Source of the DNA: Amaurobius ferox
Taxonomy: Eukaryota; Arthropoda; Arachnida; Araneae; Amaurobiidae
DNA: 64,000 nucleotides
Direction: 5' to 3'
Assembly (NCBI GenBank): GCA_951213105.1
Contig: OX578152.1
Span: 73,359,180-73,423,179 of the forward strand
Positions 37,352-49,744 of the stretch are shown here, piece after piece (the stretch's first letter is position 1; every line of letters starts with the position of its first letter). The notes beneath the pieces are model-generated. The model was given only the letters and a program-made list of their open reading frames with translations. It did not search any database and was not told where the DNA came from. A program made the translations under genes and the position numbers.

Positions 37352-37925
37352 CTTGTTATCAGTGCTAGCAACTTAGCGACACTGTTACTAGATGTAGCGA
37401 CTTTTGAGCCTTCACAAAGTAACCTTAATTTTACCGCGTACCCCTAGAGGGTACGCGTACCACACGCTGAGAATCACTGCCAAAGTGAGAGCCAGTGCCT
37501 AAGCATTACTATGTTTCGTATTAAAAATGATAATTTTAGGAAAATAACAAAACATTCATCTTCCATTTGCATGTAACTCTCTATCTTCATAACTTTTCTT
37601 CTCAGAAATTTAATCTTCCAAAATATCAGAAGCATTCTTTACATATCATTGGCTATCTAACCTATCTGTTGCAAACTATTGTACAAAGTCTAACATCTGC
37701 CCCGGAGGTTCAAAGAGGGTTATCACGTGCCCATTCACATCAGTGATCGCATTAGGCAAATGAACTCAGGCTGAATTCGACATACAATGAGCAAATTTGC
37801 ATCGGCAATAAGAGATGAATCAATAGCCTTATTATTGCATTGATTGATCTTTCTATCAGAAGCGGTTTTATCGTATTGTAAAATGTTTTAAAATAAAGTT
37901 ATGATGGAGATACTTTGTAACACAT
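37352..37925. mobile_element. No gene; solo hAT-like right end
   Basis: GGGTACGCGTACCACACGCT then GAGAATCACTG, ending near 37479, looks like the 3' terminus of a hAT element (reverse complement CAGTGATTCTCAGCG). No left partner was seen, and the remaining sequence is unrecognised. Confidence 0.4.
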
Positions 37926-38160
37926 GCCAACATAGTTGAAAAGTGTTTGTGACTTTGGTCATTGTGCCTGTCTGTCTGTTTGTCTGTCCGTTCGCACGAT
38001 AACTTCCGTAAAAATGGCTTTATCAAAATGGAATTTTAGTATGTTGTTGAGATAGTCTGTGGGATGTTTGGAAATGAAAATGAATAGTATCAACCGATTA
38101 GTTTCGGATTTAACTCGGGTTGAAAAAATAAAATACAATGGGATATTTGATATTTTCAAT
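37926..38160 (-). mobile_element. Family C end fragment
   Basis: It begins inside the terminal hairpin (CAACATAGTTGAAAAGTGTT), then carries a GTCTGTCTGTTTGTCTGTCC tract, GCACGATAACTTCCG and AACTCGGGTTG, and stops after about 235 bp. Confidence 0.75.
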
Positions 38161-38666
38161 TTATTACCTCATCTCTTTTATTTTGGCAAAGATTTTTGAG
38201 ACTCATATTGCAATACCGGTAATCTTCTACTAGTACACTGGCATATTTTCTACTCTCCGACAATATAAATAGTACGGGGTTGCATATACTGATTCAATTC
38301 CTTTTTTTTTTTCGTAAATTTGCTTACAAAAGGGGCCAGGATGTTTTAGTCTTCAGATCTGCCCGTGAAGATAATTTTGCATAGTGAGAACAGATATTCT
38401 TAAACTTCTCTTTAGGAGCAATAAATTTAATATTTTAACGGAATTTGCACATGATTGCGAATTATAAGTTTCTTTATATTATATACTCCGTACGAAGAAC
38501 GGGTATGCTGCTAGTATATATATATATATTTCACAAGCTTGTCTTAGAGACGGTTTTGATTTCAAATTATCACTTCAGACCATTTTATTTTCACATTTGC
38601 TCTACAGACCATTTTTAATAAATTATCAATCTCTGATATTTATAATATAAGTAAATTAAAATTCTT

Positions 38667-38669
<3 letters not shown>
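38161..38669. other. No gene recognised
   Basis: AT-rich, with a short TA run at 38517. Confidence 0.4.

Positions 38670-38699
<30 letters not shown>
38670..38699. repeat. TA microsatellite
   Basis: (TA)n of about 30 bp on the left side of the non-coding block. Confidence 0.95.
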
Positions 38700-38701
<2 letters not shown>

Positions 38702-39106
38702 CCTTATTTATGTATGTCGTCCAAGTAGAAATAATTTATAGATATAATCTATCTATTTCTTCAAAAACATACATTTTTGTGTTTGCTTCTACAAAAAACT
38801 TGGGAATGATTACGATTTTTGTGGAAGTAAACAATTCATGATTTAGGCTTAGAGTCTTGTCCACGTGTATAGCGTTTGTGCTTGATTTCGTTTGTTATTC
38901 TTTTTTCAATTCCATACCTTTGTATTTTGATACTTTTCATTGGCTTGTTGATTCGATTTTTATTTTACTTATTTGTTTTTTTATTTTTTCCATTTGCTTG
39001 GGGATTTGTTGATTTATACTTTTATTTCGTAAGCCTGTTAGATAGTTGAATTTTCGTGTTACAGCTTCTCTCTTTTCTTTCATTGGATCTTCAAACCTTT
39101 TTTTCT
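38700..39106 (+). mobile_element. Penelope-associated non-coding block, copy 2, with two hairpins
   Basis: It is flanked on both sides by TA repeats. Hairpin 1: GAAATA (38728-38733) with TATTTC (38754-38759) around ATAGAT/ATCTAT. Hairpin 2: 38781-38797 with 38816-38832, 17 pairs including two G-T. ATGTCGTCC and CCACGTG are shared with copy 1, and the end TTCATTGGATCTTCAAA is shared with copies 1 and 4. A minus-strand open frame (38937-39212) partly translates TA repeats and is not taken as a gene. Confidence 0.68.
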
Positions 39107-39120
39107 TATATATATATATA

Positions 39121-39177
<57 letters not shown>
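39107..39177. repeat. TA microsatellite with TG core
   Basis: (TA)n, TGTGTGTGTG, then (TA)n again. Confidence 0.95.
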
Positions 39178-39180
<3 letters not shown>

Positions 39181-39219
39181 TAACTATCAGGAATTTTGAT
39201 TCTCTTTTGCATAATTACT

Positions 39220-39480
39220 TCGTACAGTCATACGAATTTTCAGGAAAAACGGAAATGACATCTCCAAAACTGGAATGGAAATCTTTACAGAACGCTAACC
39301 CCACTCTAGAGTTCCATCCATCATCTAAGTTCTATCTATAGCCAATCTTCAAAAATAGATGTTCCAAAAAATTGTTGAAGCAGAAGTGGAAAAGAAACCG
39401 TGTTCGGAAAATTCTCAGTGAATCACCCTTCCTGCTCCAGAATTTAATGCTGAATACAAATAGCCGTGATACAATTTTTA
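39220..39480 (+). repeat. Dispersed 'ATCATCTAAG' repeat
   Basis: Carries CCATCATCTAAGTTCTATC, AAAATAGATGTTCCA and AATTTAATGCTGAATAC, in the orientation opposite to 50560-51310. Confidence 0.6.
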
Positions 39481-39484
39481 TGTT

Positions 39485-39700
39485 TCGTGACGTCATTAGC
39501 CCCCCTCGGGGGTGGGGGAGGGCACGTTACTTACCCGAGAGGGTACATTGTCAAACTTGGTATCTATCTTAAGATTTTCGCAATCCCTTTAAAATGAAGC
39601 GTAACATGCTGCAATTGCGATCATTTAGACCAGTGGTACAGGTTTTTCAAAAAATGTTCTTGCAGAATTTGCCAATAAAAAAATCACAATATTTTCAATG
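39485..39700 (+). repeat. Poly-G bordered dispersed repeat, copy 3
   Basis: GACGTCATTAGCCCCCCTCG, GGGGGAGGGCACGTTAC, ACATTGTCAAACTTGGTATC, CCCTTTAAAATGAAG and CAGGTTTTTCAAAAAATG match the copies at 36450 and, inverted, 27080. Confidence 0.7.
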
Positions 39701-40540
39701 AATTTTGGTATGAGAAGGTCGAGTGGGGCCACATTTCAGTTAATTTTATAATATTAGTAAATATACTACATGAATACGCACATATGTAACTTCGATAATG
39801 AACAAAATGCATTCAAATGGCCTTTAAAACACAACTTTAAGTCAAAATCCCATTAAAAGATTGTTGGAGAACAGTATGTTATCAATACCTTACCTTACTA
39901 AGAGAAAATGCAGATTTGTTATAAACTTCAGAAGTTTTCACTTCATTTCAGGAATTACATTTAGAGAAGAATAATCACTAAAACTCCACGGGTGGCCACG
40001 AAATGGTAAAACAAATACCAAAACAACTTTGTTCTAAGTGTTTCCTTTAAAAGGAAAACTCTTCTTTGTTATTCTATGAGAATAAAGACACTACAACGAA
40101 GCAAATTAATTAAACTGCGTTTAGGAATTTTAATTAAAACCCATCACATCCTTGAAGGGATAAACTTCGTTGCTAAATTATTTTAAACTTCATTGCTAAA
40201 TTATTATTACTGAGTATGGTGATTAAACAGGTAATCAGAAATTGTATTGCTTATAAACTGAACAAATTAAAATCAAATTATTTATGCATTTGATGTTGCA
40301 AAAGATATTTAACAGATTAATTTTAAGAATTTTAATTATCAAGACGCGTCAAAGCAGTAAATGATGTCAAGGTAGTGGCCACGTTTCTGAGCATATAAGA
40401 AAAAAAAATATGAAAACACATTATGAAAAATAAATTATTATAGTTACTACCGTTTAATAAATGACATTGAAACTCAAATTTTTAGTTGTAACGTTAAAAA
40501 GTCTTTAAAAATACAGCTTATAATATGCTAGTATAACAAG
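39701..40540. other. No gene recognised
   Basis: AT-rich with no supported feature over about 0.8 kb. Confidence 0.45.
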
Positions 40541-40770
40541 CTGACGCGGTGGCTGAGCGGTCAAGGCACTTGCTCTCTCGTCCGCCGGATTGTGGATTCG
40601 AGTCCCGCCTGCAGGCAGGGCTGTTGTGCTGTCGGGCGCAGTGTGTTCCGCCTCCATTGGTGCGTCGGGGTAACGTCATATGGCAGCCAAACGGTTCATG
40701 AATCTGGCCGATGTATAGGCGAATGATTGAATGTATTAAGTGCCTAACCATTAGCAAATAAATAAATAGC
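40541..40770 (+). mobile_element. tRNA-derived SINE with AAAT tail
   Basis: The head has a clean A box (GTGGCTGAGCGGTC) and B box (GGATTCGAGTCCC), as in class II tRNAs for leucine or serine. The body contains TTCCGCCTCCATTGGTGCGT and CGGTTCATGAATCTGGCCGA, and it ends AGCAAATAAATAAATA. The body differs from the other SINEs in the window. Target duplication is unclear. Confidence 0.82.
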
Positions 40771-40839
40771 TAGCAACGGTATAATCCAATTTCGAAAACG
40801 AAAAATAGCGGCTCTCGTCTGGATAAAAACAGAGCAACC

Positions 40840-40955
40840 TCGCTTTTTTAATAATTTTATTTGGAAACGTGCAATATCTCGAAAATGGTTCATATTAGCG
40901 TTCTAAAGTTTTTGTAATTCGTTTTCTTTTGAAACATTACGTAATGGATCATTAT
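40840..40955 (+). mobile_element. Family A internal fragment
   Basis: Shares GTGCAATATCTCGAAAATGG and TTAGCGTTCTAAAGTTT with the middle of family A elements; no ends are present. Confidence 0.65.
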
Positions 40956-41823
40956 CTATATAAAAGCATTACCTATCTAACCATTGTCGTCCATGGACCC
41001 CAAAGCCTGCAAAGGGGGGGGGGTCGAACTGTTTGAGATAAAGTATGTCAAATACCTGTCTTTTTAAGAGGTTCTTCGTTAGGGTTTGACGCTGTCCAAG
41101 GAGGCTGTTTGAGGATTCAAGATGGCGTGAGTGTTGGCCGCGTGTCCTTATGTATTTAAATAATTTTTAGTTTTACTTAATCCAAAACCCAGACAAAATG
41201 AATCCTGATAATGAAAGCAAAGAATTTTTTCTAGATTCTTTGTCAGTGTTCTAATTGTTCTTTGAACAATTACAGCAGCGATTGCAGTGACGATAGTGAC
41301 ATTATAGGGTATACAAAACATTATTCGAGATTACTGCTGCAATATCTTACACGATAAGCAAAATGGAACCGGTATTAGGCGAGAATCTGCACTCAAGTTA
41401 GCAGGTCTTTTCCATGTAGGCAATAAAACCGCAGCCGGTAGATTAAGTATTAAGAGGACGCTGAAGATCCTGATAGCACAGATTCATCAAGAAACTATCT
41501 AGTTTCATATGCTGGTGGAATGAACGCTCCAGAAGTGATTGTTCGCTATGTTAAATAGCAATCAATGTCAATTCCAATAGTTTTAATGTCTATAAAAAAA
41601 AAGGCTGGACTTAGCAACAAAAAATCGTTATTCATGTTTGAAACAAAACAAGCAACTGAATACTTTATTTAAAAGGAATGAAATTATAACATTTCTTTCT
41701 AACGTACTACATGCGAATTTTCTCAACTTTCGTGTTAATTTATTAATCTTATTTTTTATTGATAATGAAGTCGGGTAAGAGTAGTATGTATACAAAATAA
41801 TTTTGGCCATATCGAATTATTTT
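40956..41823. other. Possible pseudogene traces, unrecognised
   Basis: After a G run at 41018-41027, 41100-41500 has less AT-biased stretches. Frames such as CCNILHDKQNGTGIRRESAL and LAGLFHVGNKTAAGR are short and broken. I cannot assign a family. Confidence 0.2.
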
Positions 41824-42580
41824 TACTTTCCTTGCAATACATGCTAATGCATAGGGAAAGTATTGGAATCATGTCGAAAATCGCGACTCGAGTTTTTGAC
41901 GGATCTACACGTTTCGAGACCTTTAGAATACGAAAAAACTATTTTTAGCGTGACGTCTGTGTGGGTGTCTGTCTGTCTGACTGTCCGTCTGTCTGTCTGT
42001 GCAGATTTTGTATCCATTCTAACTAAAAAACTAATTGACCGATTTTCATAAAATTTGGTAGGTAAGTCCCTTGTGGGCGAATCTAGTACTAATTAGTTTA
42101 GAGTACGATTCGGGATAACAGAACCCGCTTTTTTGTGAAATGGCCTGCAAAAATCGCTTGTATCTACTCTAGCTCAAAAACTAATGGACCAAATTTCACA
42201 AAATTCGGTCAATTAGTCGCTTGTAGGTCACCCTGGTGCTGATTAGATTTTGGTACGATTCGGAAAAACATAAGCTGCCTTTCTTTGCAAAATGGCCTGC
42301 CAAAACCGTCAAATTCTGAAATAAAAAACTGCATATGCTGAAATATATCTATTAAATGCTTGTTTTATACGTAATTTTTAACGAAGAAAATAATAAGACT
42401 AACCCCATTAAGACTAGCCGCTCTCGCGATATTTTCGGATTTTCCCTACTCCACTTTTGAAAATAAATCCAGTTACCAAATGAGAACGAAAATTGAATTA
42501 AAAGTGAATTAAATTTAATTAAAATAAAGTGAACGTGGATATAAGTCTGCAGAGAAAGTCATGTGCTGTCCACATCAGAT
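41824..42580 (-). mobile_element. Helentron-like family B element, copy 2
   Basis: Complete minus-strand copy: hairpin ACTTTCCTTGCAATACATGC ... AGGGAAAGT, GAAAATCGCGACTCGAG, a GTCTGTCTGTC tract at 41960-42000, two ATCCAYTCTA segments, and the 5' end GTCTGCAGAGAAAGTCATGT plus CCACATCAGA. Confidence 0.83.
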
Positions 42581-43867
42581 TTTTTATTTTATTATACATA
42601 AATATACTGAGATTCTAATCTTGTATAATACCCCAAACCAACTTCCCAAAATTTTGACCCCCTCCCCCACCCCCAACACATTCTAAAGATTTGATTCGTC
42701 TCCCTCCTCCAGGGGAAATCATCAACTGTTTGGCTCTTAATAATATTAAAAATCACAAAACTGGGTCACCAATTCTGGACTGAGAGCTTTCAAAACTCGT
42801 AGTCTGAGTTTTATCGTTTAAGCATTTGAATTAAAATATTTTGTCTTATCTACAGCGAAACTGTTATCTCTTTTACCTGCCAGTCAAAAGATTGTATCAG
42901 CATTATTTTCAAGAATATCTAAATGAATATCAGTTTCTTCATTTTCTCCGCCTTCGCGTTCATTCATTCTTCTTTTGGTGTTATTATTCTTCTTGTGTGT
43001 CTGCCATAAGGTAAAAGAGTGTGCAACTTACAAAGATTAGATTTCTCATCTTGATGTACCCTCCGGTTTCTGGAAAGATAGCTGCAATGGATCGTTATGG
43101 GGGAGGTTAGAATACTGTTAAAATCTCCAGAAAGTTTTGTTTGCTTGAGAGGTAATTTTTTTAATTCCATGCAATATTAAGTCCAAGTTACATTAACTCT
43201 TAGTTTATATTAAGTTCAAGTCTTGTCCAAAGTCGAATAGAAATTTTAGTAAAAGCCACATTTGTTAAAGTCAGTCTGGGTCTAACACATTTCCTTACCA
43301 AGGATTTACACAACTTCCTTGTATAAAGCAGTCATATATCAGTTAGATGACTACCATGGTTTCGAGGGTATTATAAGTCCCCTTCATCAAGTCAAAATAG
43401 AACAGTATGCACCCTTAACAAAAGCTTAGAGCTAACTGCGAAGAGGCAAGCAATTAGCAATTCAAAATAGTTAGGACACACACAGTAAAAAAATTCACGA
43501 ACGTGTGGTACCTGCACTTGAAAAATACTCATATAATCACGGGATAATAAAGGGCTCCTTTCCCGCTCATGAAGACAAAGGGAGCTGACACAGAGAATGA
43601 AATTTTAAGCATTGATACTTAAAATACAGAGAAGAAATGTATGAAGCATTAATTTATATGTAAAAAATGAAAGAGTATAGAGGGAGGAAAAATGTGCAAA
43701 CTCTTGTAAAGAAAAAAATGTACAAAAAGTAAATAAAAAATTAAAAAATATTAATGTATTTAGTGATGTTTCCTTACCACCGAAAATTATAAAATTGTTA
43801 CCACGTGTCCACGGATATAATCTCAGGTTACAGTATTGAATTCGAAGGTCATGATTATTTAAAAAAA
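42581..43867. other. No gene recognised
   Basis: C-rich runs at 42657-42677. Short open frames such as 42964-43170 lack motifs. Confidence 0.45.
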
Positions 43868-44774
43868 TCTGATGTGGGCAGCAAATGATTTTCCTTATAT
43901 AATCCAATGAATTTACTACTTTTACGGTAAAAGAAAATAGATTATTTTTATAGTAGATATTTATATACTTCCCAAGATATTGAATTTTCGTCAATGAGTC
44001 GTAATTTTCATTGATTTAGCGTCATTTTTATCCATTTAGCAAGTTTTTCCTTAATTTAGCAACATTTAAAAAAGTCGCCAAGTTGGCGACATTCCACCAA
44101 ATTTGTTGCCAAAATCTCGCAAAGCTTTATGGACGTAGAAATAAGTTATTCTTACAGCAGATAAATGACTATTGGCGTTCAAATACAAAAGTATTACTCA
44201 AAGTATCTTTTTTCATGAATGGAAGTAGCTAGATCCACGAGAATGATGTCACCCAATTTATTGCATGGTATTACATATGAAAAGTGAATATGTTTCTCAA
44301 TAGGAAATATTTTTTTTTAACTTTATATGACTTTTTGATAATTTTTTTGAAAAATGTGCAATATCTCGAGAACGGTTCATGTTAGCGTTCTAAAATTTAT
44401 GTCAATCGTTTTCTAATGAAAAATTACATAAAAAATATCTATTTTTGTAACTTTATTAGAGGTTTTGATTTTTTGACGATTTTTTCAAAATTTCACTCGG
44501 AAATTTAGGGGGGTTCTGAACATTCGATTGCGTATAAAAATGATAATCTTCCAGTGTTTAAGGATTGCAATTTTTGTACCAAATTTCGTTCGAATCAGTG
44601 TATTCGTTCGACAGTTATCGTCTCCACAGACTCACTGACACACACACAGAGACATCACAATTTTCGATTAGTAAACAGGGATGCTTGAAATGTGCTCTCC
44701 GGTCGGAAACTCGAATTCGAATTTTCGATCTCGTCACAATACTTTCCTTATACATTATGTATATAAGGATAGTA
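43868..44774 (+). mobile_element. Helentron-like family A element, copy 5
   Basis: Complete: TCTGATGTGGGCAGCAAATG at the 5' end, internal CGCCAA and AATATCTCGAGAACGG motifs, GACAGTTATCGTC, CGAATTCGAATTTTCGATC, and the 3' hairpin CTTATACATTATGTATATAA ... GGATAGT followed by AAAAA. Confidence 0.83.
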
Positions 44775-46083
44775 AAAACAATGATAGTAGTTTTAACATG
44801 TTGACCAAACGGTTGAGCATATCAAATTTTAAAATGATATAGTGTGCCGTAAAATTAAACAGCAGATTATGTTTTAATTAAGTGGTACTTACCCTTAAAA
44901 ATATATCAGAAATAGCGACTTCTGATTTAAGACTTCAAACGATCATTGCAGACATCCTTTTTGATGAGTAACATTTATAGTTGGGATATCGCTGGTAGAA
45001 ATCGGAGCATTACGAAAAATGTAAGCGGGCGCTTTTATCTCCGAACCTAATAGATGTAAATGTAAACAATTCCACTTATTTTGTCAAAAATATGGTACAG
45101 TTAATAAATATATGGGAACTAACAAATAGCCGGGCTTTGAACAGACTTGCGCATGTGAAGTATGTGTGCTGTGAAAGATTTCAAATTAAAATTTGATTTA
45201 ACAAATCGTTATGAAATTAGAAGTATAAAAAAATTATTTCAATATTTGGGAATAATAATGCAAAAGAGTATATACTACGTTTGTAGAATTTGAATATTAA
45301 ATTATTAAACAAATTAGAATAACGGGAAGCAGTGAAATCAGCCATGGTCCACGAGTGGTGATAAATGATCAACAGAGCACTTTCCTGGTTTTATGAAAAA
45401 TCCTGTTATACGGTAGAAGTCGCCACACTGTATGGATGCTATTAGTTGAAATAAAAACGCGATTCTAAGGATATTTTTAACGTGTCATTCGTACAACATT
45501 ATAGAAAACATATATAGTTTAATCGCATTGTGTGCGCCACGCCACCAGCAGCATCAAATTTCTATTTAATTTCTGGGAATGAAATTTGTATTTCTGGAAA
45601 ATAACAATTAAACATTTTACAAAATTAATTGCTTTCACCAAATTTGGATCTTTGTTGTGTTCCGACTACATGGCTATATAGCAACACGGAATACATTTAC
45701 AATTCTATGACCAGAACCGAAAATTCACTCATCGGGATTAAACTGCACTAAAAACACTTTCCAATCTAAAAATGTTTTAAAGACTTCTGCAGCTGAAGAC
45801 CTTTGATAAAAGTTTTATTTTTTAACTTCTCAGCAAAAATACCCGACAAAACCTATTAGCTGAACAAAAGACCGCAAAAGCAAATATTTTGATTGTTTTC
45901 GTACATTTAATCAACGGCTAATGCTTAGCATTCATCACTTCATACTGTGATGCATCTTTGCCGGGGATGTAAATGAATTTAGCATATAAATTGAAATTTA
46001 AAATATTGAAATTTCGGAATTGGGTTAAAATAGAACGTTCTTTAATAAAATGAAAGCGATGAAATCACAATGCGTTCACTTTA
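44775..46083. other. No gene recognised
   Basis: About 1.3 kb of AT-rich sequence without open frames of note or recognised repeats. Confidence 0.5.
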
Positions 46084-46692
46084 TTACTTTCCCCGCAATA
46101 CATGGTAATGTATAAAGTATTGGAATCATGTCGAAAAGCGCTAGTTGAGTTTTCGACGTATTTACACGTTATTATTATTTTTGGGACCTCTAGAACACAA
46201 AAACACTGATTTTAGCGTGACGTCTGTGTATGTATCTGTGATTCTATGTAATGTGTCTGTCTGTGCAATCTTTTATCCACTCTAGCTCAAAAACTAACTG
46301 ACCAAATCTCATAAAATTTTATAGTCACGTGTGCGTTACCCTGGTGTTGATTATATATTTGTACAACTTGAGAAAAAAGAACCTGCCTTTTTTTACAAAA
46401 TGACACGCGAAAATGATCTGTATCTACCGTAGCTGAAAATTTAATACACCAAATTTCGCAAAATTTGGTAGATAAGTCACTTGTGGGTTACCCTGGTGCT
46501 GATTAGATTTCGGTAAAATTCGGAAAAATAGATTCTGCCTTTTTTTTTCTTTTTTTTTTTTTGCAAAATGGACTGCAAAAATCGTCAAAATATACATTAA
46601 AAGACTATATGCTCAAATGTATCAATTAAATGCTTGTTTTATTCGTAATTTTTGACGATAAAAGAAATAAGACCAATTCCATTACTCTAGAA

Positions 46693-49533
46693 CATAGGTT
46701 CTCAACGTGGGCGATAACGCCCCCTTGTGGGCGTTTGAGATTTTCAGGGGGGCAGTAGAAGACCCCGAGAAAATTAGGCGGCGTTGAGATGGTACGGAGG
46801 GGCGGTGAGCAGATAAAAAAAATATAGTTTTAAAAAGACAAAAAAGCACGCTAATCACGTACTAACTAAAGTAAACTTTAATATTGGTTAATTTTTGTTA
46901 TTGAATGTATTTTAATCATTTTTATCACGTGTGCGAAAATTCACATATTTCGGTAGTTCGGGAAGTGGATGAAAATTGAACTTAAAGATTCCATTACATT
47001 CAGATCTACATTAAATTGGATGATATAAAAATTATTAATTTTAGATTTGAATTAAAAATTTTCAAATCTTCCAATTTCATGTGAAATATCTCATATATAA
47101 ATACAGGTAAAGTTAACAAAAGCCTGTTAATAACACATGGCAAAAAATATGCTTGTAGCAATTCAGTTATAACAAGTTTTTGTTAAATAACGTGATTTTT
47201 GTAATCCTGCAAGAATTGACAGTATTATCTGTGCTTGTTCTAACCCGCACTCTGCTCCCGCATCACCTTTGTCCCCGCGCTTTACTTCGGGGCCGGGTGT
47301 TATACACTAGTCACTGCATATTTATCTTATTCCTGTCGATGCGTGTTATATGCCTCCAACCTATATAAAGGATTGTTCATTTTATTTTCATTAGCATTAT
47401 CGCGCGCAATTGATGAGAGGGTTTTAAAAGTACACTAATACTACTCACGCATCTGTAGAGTAAAAACCATGTCGGAAGCAAAAAAGAAGAGGCGACAGTA
47501 TAGTGTGGATTATATTAAGTACGGATTTATCGAAAATCCCACAAATCCATCATCGCCAATGTGCCTTATTTGTCAAAAAACATTTTCAAATGAAGCGATG
47601 AAGCCTTCTAGGCTTCAAGATCATTTTAATGAAATACACCCGGATAAGAAAGACAAAGATGTGACCTAGTTTCAAGATATGAAAAAGAAGTACGAAATTC
47701 AGACAACTGTATCAAAACTTTTTTCATCAGCTTCTAAGCAAGACGATGACGGACTTCGAGCTTCGTACAATATCTCATTGTTGATTGCTAAAACATGCAA
47801 ACCACATACTATTGGGGAAGATTTAATTTTACCAGCAGTAAATGAAGTAATAACCACTGTGCTCCATAAACCAGCTGCAGATATTATCCGAAAAATTCCT
47901 TTGAGCAATAGTTCTGTGCAAAGACGAATTGATGACATGGCTGCAAACATTGTGGAATCATTGTGCAATCATCCGCAGAATTGTCAATTTTCAATTCAGC
48001 TGGATGAGTCCACTTTACCAACCAATGAAGCATTGTTATTGTCATACGTGAGGTTTATCAAAAATGAGAAAATATGTCGAGAACTATTGTTTGCTACGAA
48101 TTTGGAAACAGATACAAAAGGAGAAATCACATTTAATACACTGGAAAAGTTTTGTGACGAAAAGGAAATTCCTTTTAATAACATTTTGTCAGTTGCTACT
48201 GTTGGCGCACCGGCTATGACAGGGCGTCACAAAGGCTTCATAGCGTGCTTAAAAAATAAAATTCCTGACGTGCTTGCTGTGCATTGCGTAATTCATCGCC
48301 AGCATTTGGTTGCGAAAAATTTGAGTGAACGCCTCCATGCATCACTGCAATATGTTATCAGAGCAGTTAATAAAATCAGAAGTAACTCGTTGAATGACAG
48401 ATTATTTAGTCAGCTTTGCAGTGCCAATGATGAAGATTTCAACCGATTGCTGCTTCACACAGAGGTGCGCTGGCTGTCAAAAGGTACTTGTTTGACTCGA
48501 TTTTACAATCTGTTTGGGTCTGTGATAGAGTTCCTAGGAAACAAACACACGGAATTGCGCGACAAGCTTATCTCATCAAAGAACGATATTGCGTACGTGA
48601 CAGACCTGTATAAATTGTTTGAGGATGTCAATCTCCAACTTCAAGGCGACGACTTAAACTTGATTAAGACAAAAAATAGCGTTGCTGCTTTCGTGTCCAA
48701 ACTGCTATTATACAAAAGAAATATCGGCAGACGCGAATTCAATAACTTCCCAAATTTATCAGCAGTGCCATTCAAGCACGACGACTTGCTTGTTTACTGT
48801 CAACACTTGGAAAACCTCCACAGTGATTTCAAGGAACGATTCCAGGACATTTTAAACATGGACATACCAGACTGGGTTTTGGATCCTTTTTCAAATGTCA
48901 ACACAGCAGGACCATCCCAGTTAGAAGAAGAACTAATAGAACTGACGACAAATGAGGAATTAAAAATTAAATTCAAGAATGGCTACCAAGAATTTTGGCT
49001 GCAGAAGCCGATTTTGCAACTGTACCCAGGATTATGGTCGATTGTTCAACGATTTCTGATAGCATTCCCATCTTCCTATTTAGCTGAACGTGGATTTAGT
49101 GCTGTAGCAACGTTGGTAACTAAAAAGAGAAAACGGCTCCATGTTACTGAACGCGGAGACTTACGGTTGTTTTTAAGTAAAATCGAGCCTGATATTAACA
49201 AACCCCTTAAAATGCATCAAATTCAACCTTCTCATTAGATAAGTTATAAATTCAATGTCATTTGAATGTTAATAAAAATACTTTTCAATATAATTAAGTA
49301 TGCGTTTTAATTGTTCTCATTGAAATAGTCTTCTTTAAACTCAGAAATAGGATAGGGCCATATCCTATCTTACGACTATAGTATATAATATTACACGTTT
49401 AAATATAATCGTGGCAATAGCTGTTTCAGATTCGCAAGTAAAAAAAATTGGGGGGGGGGGGGGGGAGGGGGGGCATTAGGAAAAAAAATATTTTCAAAGT
49501 GGGCGGTGGGTAAAAACAGGTTGAGAACCTGTG
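46693..49533 (+). mobile_element. hAT transposon with inverted termini and 8-bp target duplication
   Basis: The left terminus is CATAGGTTCTCAACGTG; the right terminus, reverse complemented, is CACAGGTTCTCAACCTG: 17 bp with two mismatches. CTCTAGAA lies on both sides (46685-46692 and 49534-49541), the 8-bp duplication expected for hAT. The element is 2,841 bp, carries one transposase frame, and has a G-run at about 49450-49475 near its right end. Confidence 0.95.
47469..49238 (+). pseudogene. hAT transposase, ZBED/SCAND3-like, with one stop codon and a lost catalytic Asp
   Basis: One frame of 589 codons runs from ATG 47469, interrupted only by TAG at 47667-47669 (about codon 67). The N-terminus is a BED-type zinc finger: C32, C35, H52, H57. 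The RNase H-like core begins QLDESTLPTNEALL with the first Asp at codon 179. The second catalytic position, usually an Asp before GAPAM, is Val here (ATVGAPAMTG, GTT at 48201-48203). CVIHRQHLVAKNL and EVRWLSKGTCLTRF are typical of this group. The C-terminal dimerisation block is AERGFSAVATLVTKKRKRL. The product would bind the termini and cut DNA in the nucleus if intact; the stop and the Val make that unlikely. Confidence 0.92.
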
Positions 49534-49744
49534 CTCTAGAACTAACCATTCTCGAGATGTTTTAGTTTTTTTCGCGTTTTTGCTACGCCGTCTTTGAAAA
49601 CACGTCCAATATCAAATGAAAAAGATAACTGAATTAAAAGTGCAAATTCAGTGTTATTTTAAATATTTAAGCGTGTTATTTTGTGCAAGTATACTTCAGA
49701 GAAATATCTGCAGAGAAAGTCATATGCTGCCTACATCAGATTTT

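Larger units (their letters stand above)
46084..49740 (-). mobile_element. Family B element (copy 3) split by a hAT transposon
   Basis: 46084-46692 is the 3' part (hairpin from 46087, TCTGTGATT and TCTGTCTG tracts) and 49542-49740 is the 5' part, ending GAGAAAGTCATATGCTGCCT then ACATCAGA. The two parts join in the right order if the transposon and one 8-bp duplication are removed. Confidence 0.88.

Noticed and set aside
40541..40615. Functional class II tRNA gene
   Set aside because: The promoter boxes are good, but the tRNA-like part runs straight into a SINE body with an AAAT tail and no acceptor-stem closure.
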